Assembly: GCA_028564705.1 (NCBI GenBank)
Contig: JAPXFQ010001662.1
Span: 5,702,001-5,766,000, forward strand
Length of the DNA stretch: 64,000 bases
Origin: Apricaphanius iberus
Taxonomy: Eukaryota > Chordata > Actinopteri > Cyprinodontiformes > Aphaniidae
Direction of reading: 5' to 3'
Made by a program: the position numbers and the translations under genes. Positions 1 through 11,560 of the stretch are shown here, in pieces (the first letter of the stretch is position 1; each line of letters begins with the position of its first letter). The notes beneath the pieces are model-generated. The model ran no database searches, was not told where the DNA came from, and saw only the letters and a program-made list of their open reading frames with translations.

Positions 1-167
1 AAACCAGACATTTGCAGCTAGAATAGTCATTTACCACATTAGCAATGTATAGTGTGTGTTTCTTTAAAGTTAAGACTAGTTTAAAGTTATCTTCATTGAA
101 AAGTACAGTGCTTTTCCTTCAAAAATAAGGACATTTCAATGTGACCCCAAACTTTTGAACGGTAGTG
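1..167. mobile_element. Terminal 167 bp of a Tc1-like (DD38E type) transposon, cut by the window edge
   Basis: Bases 1-167 are identical, by eye, to 51701-51867, the right end of the complete Tc1-like element in ehmt2 intron 15. The copy ends with the same terminal inverted repeat (reverse complement begins CACTACCGTTCAAAAG) followed by a TA dinucleotide at 168-169, as expected for Tc1/mariner target duplication. The rest of the copy lies off the left edge. It sits in ski2 intron 10. Confidence 0.93.
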
Positions 168-2887
168 TAAATACATTTGTATATTTTAAAAACTTCATTC
201 ATACATTCATACTATAAGTAGCAGTAGAACTACGTGAATATACTACAAATAAAAATCTTTGTTTTACCTTTAGTTGTATTAGTTTTGAATTTTTTATTAG
301 TAATTGTCATATATGCATTCATAGAACTATTAGTGTTACTGGCATTATTAGTTTTAGTGGTGGTGGAACAGTAGCATTTTTAGTCATAGGCCAATGTGCA
401 ATTGTAGTAGTAGTATGAGTATTAGCAGTGGTTGCTTAAGTACTAGAAGGAGCATTGGCATAAGCTGTAGAAGTATCAATAAAAGTAGAATCAGTACATG
501 TTTTAGTTGGAGAAGCATTAGTAAATAAGTAGAATGATTTATATGTATAATTAATTGCAGAAACTGCAGAAATAGTTTTAGCAGAACTACAAAGTGTTGT
601 AATAGTAGTAGTAGTATTGACGTAAACATTACTCAAGTATAGCACTGATAGTAGTAGTAAAAATTAGATTTATTAATATAAATATTATTGATAATATTAG
701 CAGGAGGGGTCCTAGCCTGTATGGTGCCCTGGGTAAAAACCTTCTCTGACGCTAACTCATGAGTTACAAAATGTAATGTATGCATGCCTATAGGTGAGCC
801 CAACGCTGCTGCAAGGAAGACAGAAAACTGCAGATGCACAGAAGGCACAAACAGCTGTTATAAATCGCTGTTATAATTTAGAAAATGCATCGGTCCTCAT
901 CATGTACATTATCATTATTATTATGCGTTTGTCGCTTTATTTTGCTAGCTGGTTATAAGCGGTTTTACTTCCAGCCAGCTGCTTCAGCAAGCATGCGCCC
1001 GCTCAAGGGCTGCTACAGAGTATTAGAATTGGTGGCAGTATTAGTACTAATGGATAAGTTGCATTAATAGTAGTAGTGAAATATTTGTTTTTAATTTGTA
1101 GTTGTATCATTTGTAATTGCAGCAGTTATAATAATAGTAGTATTAGTCTTCAAAAAATTGTAATCATGCTACTACTAAGAAGAGGTAGCATTAGGATCAT
1201 TAGTAGTACCAACAGGAGTTAACAGAATAGGTTATTAAATAAGATATTAAAATTTTTATTAATACTATATATTTTTAATATTGTATTTTTTAAAAAAGCA
1301 GGATTGAAAGAAGAATTCAGTGTACTTTGTCTGAGCGCCATCTAGAGGTGGAGTCTAAAGTCCTTCATTGGAACCAGGTATTGGATTCAATCCAACCTCT
1401 TTTTCCTAAACATATTCCAGAAGGAGCTGCAGATCTGGTTGGTATTTAATGCAGCTTTCATACAGGTTTCTTCAAGTTAAACTCAAGCCTTTTTAAAACC
1501 TTTTTAAGAACATTTATATAAAAAAATTAACCCCTGTTTGACAGCGCTACCACCAGAGCAAAACAAAATCGTTGAACTGTGTTCATTTATGTCTCAAGGC
1601 AATGTGGGATGCGTGAAAGATGACAACAAGCCAAGCAGAGATCTTAAATATCAAAGAACATTTCAGCAGGCCACAAGAAAGTATGTCTAACAACATTAAG
1701 TTGTTTTTTAACATTGGTTTTTTATTTTAATCTTCATTTAGCAGAGATGTCACGTCTGAGTATTTTGACCTTCCCGGGGCTTCGTCGGGTTCTTAATTAT
1801 TGGTTCTGTCTCTCTTGATTTATGCTACGTTATTCGATCAAAAATATACATGGTGGACAAACTTTTGAGGAGAAATGCAAGACTTTTAGAAGTATTTTTA
1901 AGTTGTTATTTCCAAATTCATTCTTTTAAGGTTTTTTTACGACCCTGTAGGAATCCTGTAATTAAAGGCACAGTGTGTATTTTTCGGCCAGTAGGGGGCA
2001 GTGCATACCTAAATTATCACAAGCATGCGATATCTGTCTTCGAGTAAGAAACTCAACAACGGAGGTCCAACTAGTGCTGTTTTCAAACGCTCAATTCCCT
2101 GAGAATTATCTATTTGCAGCAACATGACGAGCACATCAGTCTCTCTTTCATCGCTTGGAACTAGCAAAGAGGTAAAAATGTATTTCTGGTGAAACATTTT
2201 TTTTTTTGCATTTTGAGGGGAAATCAATGTTTTAAAAGCGGGCGTGTTCCGTGCGCTTTGTCCGTCCGGGCTCTTGTAGAAGTAAAGACGTCATCTAATA
2301 TTGCTTTCCCCTGAAAAGAGGACCCGCGCCTATGTATTTTAAAACTGATTTTTAAAGTCATATTTTACAATATCGCCAATATTTTGCAATTAATGTGCTT
2401 TACATAATTATTATTACATAATATTTTAATCGCTATTTTCAAAGATGTACTGCAAAAACTACACACTGTTACAAGTATTTTCATCACTTGGTAGTGTGGC
2501 TCCCTCATAAATGTACATAAAAAAAAGATCAAAATGATCAAATATAAGGCTAACAAGTGAGATGATTAGGAATCCCTTTCATCTGTAATTTATGTGATGT
2601 AATTCATAGTCATATAAGCTTCCAATATGTGTAGTTTTTTTATTCTTTCCCCTTTGTTTAGGAGTCAGGTTTAAGCACTAAAACAAATTCATTTGTATTT
2701 AATCAGTTAAAAAGTGTAAATATAATTTAGCTTGATGCAGATAGTTTCCTTTGTGAATCCATGGCCTCTTGTAGCATTTTTATGTCGTTTCAAATCAGTA
2801 CTCCTGTTAAATCCCATTCTTTACATCTGGTATGTTCTTGTTTTCACTCTGGGAGCCAGCAATTAAGATGTAACAACAGTTACTCAC
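168..2887. other. ski2 intron 10 (partial) with degenerate AGT/ATT-rich low-complexity DNA
   Basis: No coding exon was found here. The next ski2 exon should encode the helicase segment following motif I, and no matching translation is visible on the minus strand, so the intron continues off the left edge. From about 280 to 660 and 1040 to 1230 the sequence is a decayed trinucleotide-type repeat (TAGTAGTAG, ATTAGTA). The same kind of sequence reappears at 4980-5170. Short open frames here are low-complexity artefacts. Confidence 0.6.
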
Positions 2888-5800
2888 CTTGTCATGTGTT
2901 TCTGGGAGAGAGCGATGGCGTACTCGGCCACCACCGTTTTGCCAGCCGAGGTGTGAGCGGCTACAAACACGGATTCGTGGGCTTCCAGCCTCAGCACAGC
3001 CTGCTTCTGGAAAGTGTCCAACTCAAAGGGCCACTGAAGCAGAGGAGAGGGCAGGGAGTCAGACACTCACCCACAGTGATCCATCACACTCAGAGAGAGA
3101 TAATTTAGAACTCAATCAAAATTGATTCCCCACCTTGAACGCTGGGTTTGGGATGCGCTTGTAGAAATCCTCGCAAGGGGACAATATGTCCACAGGAATG
3201 GCCCATTTCTTTTTTTCCTCTGGGTTCTCTTTCGGTTTCGACTTGCCTTCCTTTCCTGTCTCAGTCTGGGAAGGGGAGGACTCCGCATCCTGAAGATTAC
3301 AGTGTGAAAAAGTCAAATGATGAAATAGTTTATCAAGATGATTAAATGCATTAAAAATTTGTGGGAATAAAACATTGATATAGTTAGAACGTTCGAAAGG
3401 AGAACAACGATCTCCTTCTAAAAGAAAAAGAGAGAATGTTCAATAGAGACCAGGAGGGACTGATAGAAATCGATAGGAAACGATAGAAATCAGGGAAGAT
3501 CAATAGATAGATCTAGATTTATAGAGAGTAAATGATAGAAATCAACAGAGATTGAAATCTATAGAAAGATCAATAGAGATCAATAGAGTGATAGAAAGAT
3601 GGAGATCCATAGAGATTTATAGAGAGACTGGGATGTATAGAGACTGATCAATAAAGATTGATAGAGATCAATAGAGATTGATAGAGAGATTTAGATCTAT
3701 GGAGCGTGAGCAATAGAAATCAATACAGATCGACATCTATGGAGAAAGAAATTTCTAGGGAGAGACTGATTTAGATCAATACCGAGAAATCAAAAGATAC
3801 TGATAGAGAGATTGAGACTTATAGAGGGGTCATTCTCTGAATTCGGTTAACTTTGGGGTCTCTGATTACTGAAAATTCCGCCAACACAACATTTTTTTTA
3901 AACATTGCATCTGACGAAGGAGTATTTGTAACTCCAAGAAACTATGTTTATTCGCCTTAGCCATAAAATCTAAAACTTTTATGAGAACAATTTATTTTTG
4001 CTATTTTGGTTGTTTTATGCAGTTTTTATTTTATTTTATGAGGTTTAATGCTATGGGGTTGACGATTTTAGATAAAAGTAGCCATTAAATCCAGATTAGC
4101 TGGTGTTTGGAGCAGTATATAGCTTGAGAAAAACAAGAAATTAATATATTTTTTCAAGACTATAATATGCTTTTTTTCTAAAAAAACCTTGATAAATGTT
4201 ACAGGGTTGAAAGGTTGAGCTCCACAATGTCAGTTTGATGACAAAAGCATTCAAATACAGGTCAGAAAGTATGCTAATACTTATCTCTCTTTACTGTCTG
4301 GCCAAGAATAGACTTGAGTTATGTCACTTCCTAGGTACTAAGAAAGTTTAATTAAACAATTATTTTTAAAAAGGGAGAGATTTGTATGCTGTTAAGGAGT
4401 TGAACAAAACTGAGGAACATAACAAAATTTGGCTATTTTATACATCTTTTTCTTTTCTTTACCAGAAATTTTTTTTACTGTCTATTCACATTTATATTTA
4501 ACTAACTGAAATAGTTACTTTGGTAAATGTGGACATGCTTATTGGGCTGACCTCTATTCATTAGAAACCCAAAAAACCTTTAAAAACAAAAAATTGTAAA
4601 ATAAGTTTTTGTGTCAAAATACAAAGGAACATAGATCTTTCTATTTCTTGTTTTAAAAAAGATTTTTAAATTTAATTTGAATGAAAATCTTTGTGGTAAA
4701 CCTGTAGGACACAAAGAGCACCGAATTCAGGGAAATACCCAGAGAGTGATCAATAAAGATCGATAGAGATCGAGAGTGAGATCAAAATTATAGAGCTCAA
4801 CATCTTTAATGAGAGATGGATTGAGATCAAGATATTGATAGAGCGATCAAGATCTATAGAAAGAGATTGATGGAGAGATCTATAGATAGTCATCAGCAGA
4901 CAGCGAGCAGGAGAGATCTATAGAGATATCAAGACAGATTAAAGCGATCAAACTAACTGAGAGATCTCTACTAGTTTTATCAAAGTAAATATTAGTATAA
5001 ATTTCAATAACAGTATTATTAGTTGTAGTTCATGTTTTAGAATTAGTTTTGTATTGTTTGGTATTATTAGGATTAGTAGAACTACATTAGAGTCAACTAC
5101 AAGTACTATCATATTAGACTACTAATAGAACAACTGGAAGTAGTTATATCAGTAGTAGTATTAGTAATAAATCTACCTTGATGCCCAGGTCTTCCAGGCT
5201 GTTAGTCCTGGGAAGTTTGACGGCCTCTTCTCCTGCTTTGCTGTCCTCCTTTTCTGCTGCTTCAGGCTCCAGATCAGTAATGTCTTCCAACGCGGACAGC
5301 AGAGACATGAGGTTCACCTCTGGCTTCGTTATTTTGGCATCTTCACAGATGAAACACAAAAAATACAAAAAGCAGGAAGTAGTCATAAAAGGAAAAATAA
5401 ATAAAAAACACTCAAAGTATTGAGAGTACATTTATTTTGTGCTAAAATGTGTTGAACCAAACCTTTGCCAGTGAAATCCATCCCGGCTTTGAATCCAGGA
5501 GGGACATTCAGTAAATCTAAGGAAGACAATAACATGAAATGACAGCTGACCTTTGTGGCGGCAATTTTCAAGGTGAAGATCTCAAAACAGAAAAAAATTA
5601 CCTTTATCAAAGTCTATTTCCTCCTCCTGCTCGGATCTCGTCTTAATTTGGTCCAAAGTGAGTTCCTCCATACCTCCTATGAAAGAAAATAATTATAAAT
5701 TGGTTCAAAACTAATCTTTCTCTTCTTAATAATGTGCTTAAAGAATCCAGATCTTCTGATGGGAGATCGTCTTTTAAGTTTAACATTTATCTTTGATACT

Positions 5801-8800
5801 AAATATTTAGACATTTCCAAAAAATGATATCTTACTTTAAATCCTATTGTAGGATTAGCTGGTGTTAAAAGCTTCTTTGGTTTAGTAGGACATATTTAAC
5901 CCAAATTAAATAGCTAAAACTTTACAGTATTTGCCTTGCTGTACAAAAAATGTGTTTTCCAATTCAATCAAAAGATATTAGATTGGTCCTAAAGGGAAAC
6001 TAAATGTGGATGCAACTAATGTCTTTAAAGATTTGATGCGGATGCTGATGCTGGGGGCATGAAGGATCTCCAGTAGCAGTCAGTCTATGAATATAAAGAG
6101 GACTCTGACTGAAGACATAACATGCAAACAGCTCAATATTGGTACAGCAGAGTCGATATTCCACAGTAACATATCCTGGATGACACCATAAATTGTTGGC
6201 GGTCACTGCTAATCCACCTCATTTGCCTTTGCCGCTCCTCTTTTTAATCTCTGTCCAGTTATGGTTAGCACATGAAGCAGAGAGACCACTTAATAACAGA
6301 GAGCAAAAAAACTATCGGTTTTGAAATTAATTCGTGTTAACTATGACTATTTTTTAAAAAGTCTGTTCATCATGAATACTTTTTTAGCCCCATTTATGTT
6401 TCACCTCAACATCGGTGTCACTGAAATTCCTTTCTTTGCTTTCTTGGTCCTTATTTTTGTGCAACAACACAAGCACTTTTATTTATTTAACCTTTATTTA
6501 TCCAGGTAAACTCTTTGAGAACCTCTTCTCGTTTACAAACATGACCTGGCATGACTTACTGCATATTTCAGAGGATGTGGGTTTTCTGTGGCCAAATGAC
6601 TGAGCGGGCACGAGCACCCGGGTATGCAAAAGTGGGATTTATCAACAGATGATAGCGGAGGAACATGTATAGGAGTCGCCACCTCATATTTTATAAATCC
6701 GACTTCTGTTCGTACGAGCATTCTAAATTTCATTCGTAGGATAGAATAAACGACACTTTCTACAAATGTTCGATAAATGAGTGTCCTGGCATTAATTCAC
6801 AATTTCTTGAGCTTTTGGTAAGTTTTTCCTAGTTTTATTAGTATTTTATTAATATTTGACCACCAGATAACACGAACATCTGACTCCTTTGATCGAAATA
6901 CAAATTAATGAAAGATTCGTTTAAAACCTTTAACAGCAGAGGCTAAGGGTACAGAAAAATAAAGAAATTAATTCACATAAGAATCTTGATTCTTTGCTTA
7001 ACGATTTTGAACTGATTTTTTAAAATAAAATAAAAAGATTTTCCAAAAAAACATTATTTCTTTTTACATGCAGCCCAGGCTTGGAAAAAAAGTTTAAGTT
7101 CACTATATTATGAAGAATATTTAAGTATGTTGCAGTTTACTTTAGAAAGTCTTTACTTTTCATTCATTCTGCTGTAAAGGTTTAAGATGTGGGAAATGGA
7201 ACATTCAGAAAATTATATATCTTTTCAGTACAACAATGAATTAAAAATCTGCAATATTGAAGAATCTCAATTAAAAATTTCCTCGGCACTTAGGAAAAAA
7301 ATCATAAAAGAATTGAATCGGGAGAAAAGCATATTGTCTCAGCCCTACAAATAAGCACCTTTTTTTTTTACTAATGGTAAAATTGATTGTGAATCGATTC
7401 TGAATCGAATCTTCATCCCTAGCAGAGACGATCAATATATCTCACCGGGAAGGAAGGGGTAGTTGGTGTTGCTTCCTCGAAGGCTTTCTGAAGGAGGTCC
7501 AGGCTGACGCTGCAGTGACAGCGAGTTTTTGGCTGACAGACCAGTGTTTTCTAGTAAAACCTGTAAAGACATGAGCCTAGTTAAGACAAAAACTAATGCA
7601 GTACGCAAAAAAAAGAAGACGGATATGGGTTGGCTTACTAAAACAGATTTATGGGCCGATGAAGACGTTTTAGACAAAGATTCTGCAGAGGTTACGTGGT
7701 TTATGAGGTTAAAAGAAGGAGGACGGAGAAGACGTTACCTCTGTGAAGTCCAGCAGCATCCCTGTGGTTGGATCTCTGACCACTGAGAGCCCAGAATGAA
7801 GTGAAGACGCTGTGCAGCTGAGCAAAGAATCCAAATTAACCTTCCTTTCAGTCACTCTGTGAAGAAAATAACAAAGCAAATATCAAATCTTCTTCAAGAT
7901 ATTAATCTATTTTGATAATGATAATAAAAATTGGATATATATATTTTTTTATTTGTGAAATCATAAGTATTCTATGCACTTAACAGCCTTTTTACTCTAA
8001 AAAAAATCAGAAACAGTCTTGATTTACTTGGGAAACTTCTGAAAGGCAAAGTCCGTGTCATGGATGGGCAGCCAGGCTGGGTCCTGTAAAAACTGTTTCT
8101 CCACTTCTCTCTCCAGGCTCAAGCTGGTGGGAGGAAGTCCATGAGGAAGCTGTAGAATAAGTGATCAGATCAGAAAATCTGCCCTTTTACCTCCATTTAT
8201 CATTCAATAAAATTCATCAAGAGGAGAGAAGATAAAATCATAAAATGCAACAGATAATAAATACCACAGCCATATTTAACTACTGTTTATTTCAAATGAA
8301 AACAGGGGGGAAATGATGAAGTTGGAAGGAAAATGTCCCCGTTTTAAGGTCATGAAGCCCACTTGTTTATATCCAAGCTGACTTTTACAGTAACAGATTT
8401 CTTTTTTATTTTATTATTTTTTAAACACTTGAATCTTTCAGACTGCATTAGATAACTAACGTAAACAAAATACACAGTTGTCAACAATGCATGATGTCAT
8501 GGAATAAACAAAATTATAAAAACTAGTAACAAAATTATCAAAACTAACCTGATACTGTGTGAAACTATAATCCCCCCATAAACCCTACACATAGTTCGAT
8601 CACCCTTCGCGACAACAATATCAATCAAACGTTTTCAGAGACAGCAAATTTTTTTATTTTTTATAGAGGAATTTTATGAAGGACCAAAACTGACATAACT
8701 AAAAATAAAAGCAGAAACAAATATATTTTGTTTTCCTTTTCCTTATAGGTGCGTTTTTGTGAAGAAAAATACATTTAGATTTTTCCTTTTCCATATTGCT

Positions 8801-11009
8801 TGCAATTTCATCATGAAGAAGCTATATTTTGTTTTTCCTTACATTATATATGCATTTTCGTCAAGAATAATATGCATCTTGTTTTTCATTTTCCTTATAC
8901 ATGCATTCCTTGTTTTTACATTTCCTCGCCTCCTATTTTTACTTTGCCTTATACATTTCTGCCTCATTATGCAAATGAAGAAGGCTGCCATTATGGGTCT
9001 AATTCCTCTACAATTGGTCAATAAACAGGAAGGAACAGGATCCATGTGCAGATTTATTGTGAATGCCAGCAATAAGCCATTTCCTCCAAAATCTGGAGAA
9101 CTAATGGGTCAGCTTCATTATCCATGTCTGCAGCTAAATGGAGTACCCTCTGACTCAAAATGTCTACACGAAACAATAAATAATCATTACTGACTTTATT
9201 ACTTTAAGCTAAGATAGCAAAATAGAAAGATAGATAGACAGAGTCGGGGTTGATTCTGATAACCAGTCGACACCAGTTCCAGACTATTACATTACCTGTC
9301 AATCAGTATGGTTTTGTGATGAGTTTGTTTGGTGTTAATTTTAACCCAGGTAAAATTAAACAAACACACGCAAACAATAGCTCTGGTTTCTCAGAGTCCC
9401 AAAAGTTTTGCAACCCTTTCCAGGCGACTAAATCACAAAGACTTTGTTTGTCATCTGTCTTGAATTTCTTTCAAGGATGCGTCGCTGTTTGAGATAATTT
9501 TGACTACTTCATGTTGTCAGACAGCTCCAGGTTCTTTTCATTCTACAAGTCAGGGAGTAATCCAACCTGGCTGTCAACTGTGAAAATTGTAGAATAAAAT
9601 GTGGTTAATAGCCATTTCTTCATGCCGCATAGTTTTAAATAACTTTATATCCTTAATGGGAAAAAATATATATTTTCAATTTATTTACTTAAAGTTTTTT
9701 TGATAACCTGAAAACGTTTGATGCAACAGGAAAAAGATAAAGCTGAAAAAAATAAAGTACTTTTTTACAGCACTGTTTCCCTGCTCAACTAAAATCTGAA
9801 CTATTTCCTAAATCCTCTATGTTGAAGCGGTGACAGTCCCACTCGACATAAAGGTATTTTCCCCTGTTTTTTAGTGTTTTTACTTCCAATCATCTTCTTC
9901 TACAATGTTTATGGACATTTAAATCGTTGTTAAGTAATCTGTTTGCTTAAAACACAGGATCAGATTGTTAAATCAAGCGCAACAGTGCTTAGCAACTGTC
10001 AGAAAAATATATGTCTGAGCTTCTTTCATTGTAATTGTAAAATTTTATTAACAGATTGCATTATATGTTTTTCTCCTTACAGATCTTGGCTATTATTATT
10101 ATGAGTAATTGATAGATTTCAATTAAATTATTTGAAGAGAAGAGGAAAAACGAAAATATTTGAGTTAGATGCATCAAGCTTGTGAGATTTCATGATTTTA
10201 CTGAACAGCATGCTTAAACAGTGAACTTGCTCCTTACTGACCGTGCTCTGGGGAGGCAAAGGCAGGCCAGGATGCGGGTGTGTGATAAGCTCAAACCTGC
10301 CTGAGCATCCCATCTCCAGTAGGGACAGCGGCAGGTCCATAGGGCCAACAGGGGGCACATCTGCACACAAAACAACAAAACTCTTAACAGACACAGATTT
10401 AGGGCCACCGAGAAAAGAGTTTTTCAATTTAAAATAATAATTTAGGGGGTAAAAAAGTCAGAATTCTGGAAAACAAAGTCAAAATTTTGACATTTCCTAA
10501 ATAATTACGATTTTTTTTCTTAAATTCTTGAAATTAATTTTGGAATTATGATGGAAAATAGTCAGAACTTTGATAGAAAAAAAATCAGAATAACAAAGTA
10601 TGAATTCTGAGATTCAAAGTAAAATTCTGGGGAGGGGAAAGTGAGTTTTTAGAAAAGAAGTCCAAATTCAAAGTCAGATTTGTGTTCCTCCCAGTGGCCA
10701 TAATCCTCTTCCGTAAACATAAACCATAATATAGACATTGATCAAGCTTTATTCACATATGTTAACAGGATTTAGTTAGAAATCTTGGTATATCAGACAT
10801 TAATGTTGCCTTTACAGGCAAAATGCACGAAGGGCAGACTAAACAGATCTTACTATAGTCATTAGATCAGTAAAGTTATCTCTGCATATCATGATCTGAT
10901 GTTAATTAAAGTGGTAATTTCACTGAACGCTTCACTAGCTACGTATGCAAGCAAACAGAGACACCGTATAGATATTTAAGAACATTTTTAACGTACGTAT
11001 TCTGTCCAT
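2888..11009 (-). CDS. skiv2l: Ski2-like RNA helicase (SKIV2L/SKIC2), N-terminal 360 residues; partial gene
   Basis: Ski2 is the DExH-box ATP-dependent RNA helicase of the cytoplasmic Ski complex, which feeds mRNA 3'-5' into the exosome. Ten minus-strand coding exons are visible, in transcript order: 10997-11009, 10242-10360, 8028-8149, 7739-7856, 7446-7560, 5602-5676, 5463-5516, 5177-5340, 3134-3289, 2888-3033. Phases join to 1082 nt (360 codons plus 2 nt). The start is [16 protein letters not shown], closely matching the human amino terminus. Landmarks include [39 protein letters not shown] and the acidic linker of exon 8. Exon 10 carries helicase motif I, AHTSAGKT (residues 338-345), after the FQKQA Q-motif region. 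The DEVH box, remaining RecA motifs, arch and C-terminal domains lie beyond the left edge. The gene is divergent from nelfe. Identification rests on remembered human SKIV2L; exon ends are set by GT/AG sites and phase. Confidence 0.95.
3430..3826. repeat. Degenerate GATAGA/GATCAA-rich tandem array, left block
   Basis: Loose tandem of short words such as GATAGAGATCAATAGAG, with a period near 10-20 bp and many substitutions, in ski2 intron 8. The same array resumes at 4741-4970 after an inserted transposon-like element. No coding capacity is seen. Confidence 0.8.
3827..4740. mobile_element. 914-bp non-autonomous DNA element with ~30-bp imperfect terminal inverted repeats
   Basis: The left end begins GGGTCATTCTCTGAATTCGG. 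The right end read on the other strand begins GGGTATTTCCCTGAATTCGG. About 28 of the first 34 positions agree. A candidate 4-bp direct repeat AGAG flanks it (3823-3826 and 4741-4744), but the host array is rich in that word, so the duplication is weak evidence. The interior is AT-rich with no transposase frame. It splits the GATAGA array. Superfamily not assigned. Confidence 0.7.
4741..4970. repeat. Degenerate GATAGA/GATCAA-rich tandem array, right block
   Basis: Continuation of the array at 3430-3826 on the other side of the 914-bp element. Words such as AGAGATCTATAGAGATATC recur. It is followed at 4980-5170 by AGT/ATT-rich low-complexity sequence running up to ski2 exon 8. Confidence 0.75.
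5677..7445. other. ski2 intron 5 with a dispersed-repeat copy
   Basis: This 1.8-kb intron holds a dispersed-repeat copy (about 6001-6300, annotated separately). Around 6590-6780 it has a stretch with the wording 'gataaatg' and 'cgtacg', similar in style to 17040-17260. Nothing coding was recognised; the short frames have no conserved content. Confidence 0.5.
6001..6300 (-). repeat. Copy A of an unclassified dispersed repeat family (three copies in window)
   Basis: The reverse complement aligns by eye with 45817-46235 and 63593-64000. Shared words include TGACTGCTACTGGAGATCCT near one end and AATGAGGTGGATTA with GCCAACAATT in the middle. Divergence is moderate, with indels. No terminal inverted repeat or poly(A) tail was recognised, so the class is unknown. 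Confidence 0.7.
8150..10241. other. ski2 intron 2, including a loose tandem repeat near 8740-8960
   Basis: Around 8740-8960 the sequence repeats a motif like TTTTCCTTATACATGCATT with 'gtcaagaa' variants several times at a spacing of roughly 60 bp, suggesting a decayed tandem repeat. The 144-codon frame across it is hydrophobic low-complexity peptide and not a convincing gene. The rest of the intron (about 9200-10240) shows no recognised feature. Confidence 0.45.
10441..10720. repeat. Degenerate AGTCAGAATTCTGA-type repeat in ski2 intron 1
   Basis: The words AAAGTCAGAATT, TCTGAGATT and TTCTGG recur irregularly, ending with GTGGCCATAATCCTCTTCCG. I recall this pattern as common in fish introns. 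No coding content. Confidence 0.55.
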
Positions 11010-11324
11010 GGTTTTTCATTAACGGACTGAAGCTTGCCACTGTCTGCCCTGTTGTCGCTTCGGAAGCTGCATGGCGTTCTCTTCAAAGCGGAAGTAGCTA
11101 GCATTTCAAGCTAACACAAAGATTTTAAATAACAACATAATAAAATCATGGCTTAAAAAAATAATTTAAAAATAAATTATATTTATTTAGTAACCTTTTT
11201 GTTTTATTTACTATTTCTGTTAATGATGTTTTTTTCTTTGTTGAAACAAACAGAAACTAACGTGATGACGTAATATCTACGCGCCGGTGTTTTTGTTTAG
11301 ACCGCTGGACTTCAAGAGGACGTG
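11010..11324. promoter_or_regulatory. Divergent (shared) promoter and leaders of ski2 (minus) and nelfe (plus)
   Basis: Only about 550 bp separate the ski2 ATG (11007-11009) from the nelfe ATG (11561). The nelfe 5' non-coding exon appears to end at 11324, before a GTAGGT donor. A CRE/ATF-like TGACGTAA is at 11266-11273, next to a CpG-containing GCGCCGG. No TATA box is convincing for either gene. The head-to-head arrangement matches human SKIV2L/NELFE. Transcription start sites are not determinable from sequence. Confidence 0.65.
11019..11072 (-). other. Possible upstream ORF (17 codons) in the ski2 leader
   Basis: On the minus strand an ATG at 11070-11072 in good context (GCC before it) opens 17 codons closing with TAA at 11019-11021, about 10 nt before the ski2 start. 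If the mRNA begins upstream of 11072, this uORF would lie in the leader. Whether it is transcribed is unknown. Confidence 0.35.
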
Positions 11325-11560
11325 GTAGGTAATTACGATTACTATTTTAGAATAAAATAATTCTTGTCTTGGGCTACTTTATTACTCTATGTTGATATTA
11401 TTTGTTGTTTTATGTATAATTCGCAGTCTCTGGAAACGAGCTAACCAGCCTTTTTCTAGCTGATTAAATTAACTAAACTAAACTGCTAATTAAAAACGTT
11501 TTAATGCATCTTTTTTTTTGCCTCAATATACATTGATTTTTAGCATCAGTTGCTGTTGTC

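Noticed and set aside
1..2887. Missing ski2 exons in the left edge
   Set aside because: Searched for the post-motif-I helicase segment on the minus strand and found no translation resembling it; the exons must lie outside.
8759..9193. 144-codon hydrophobic ORF in ski2 intron 2
   Set aside because: Low-complexity Phe/Ile/Leu-rich peptide generated by a decayed AT-rich tandem repeat; no conserved domain.
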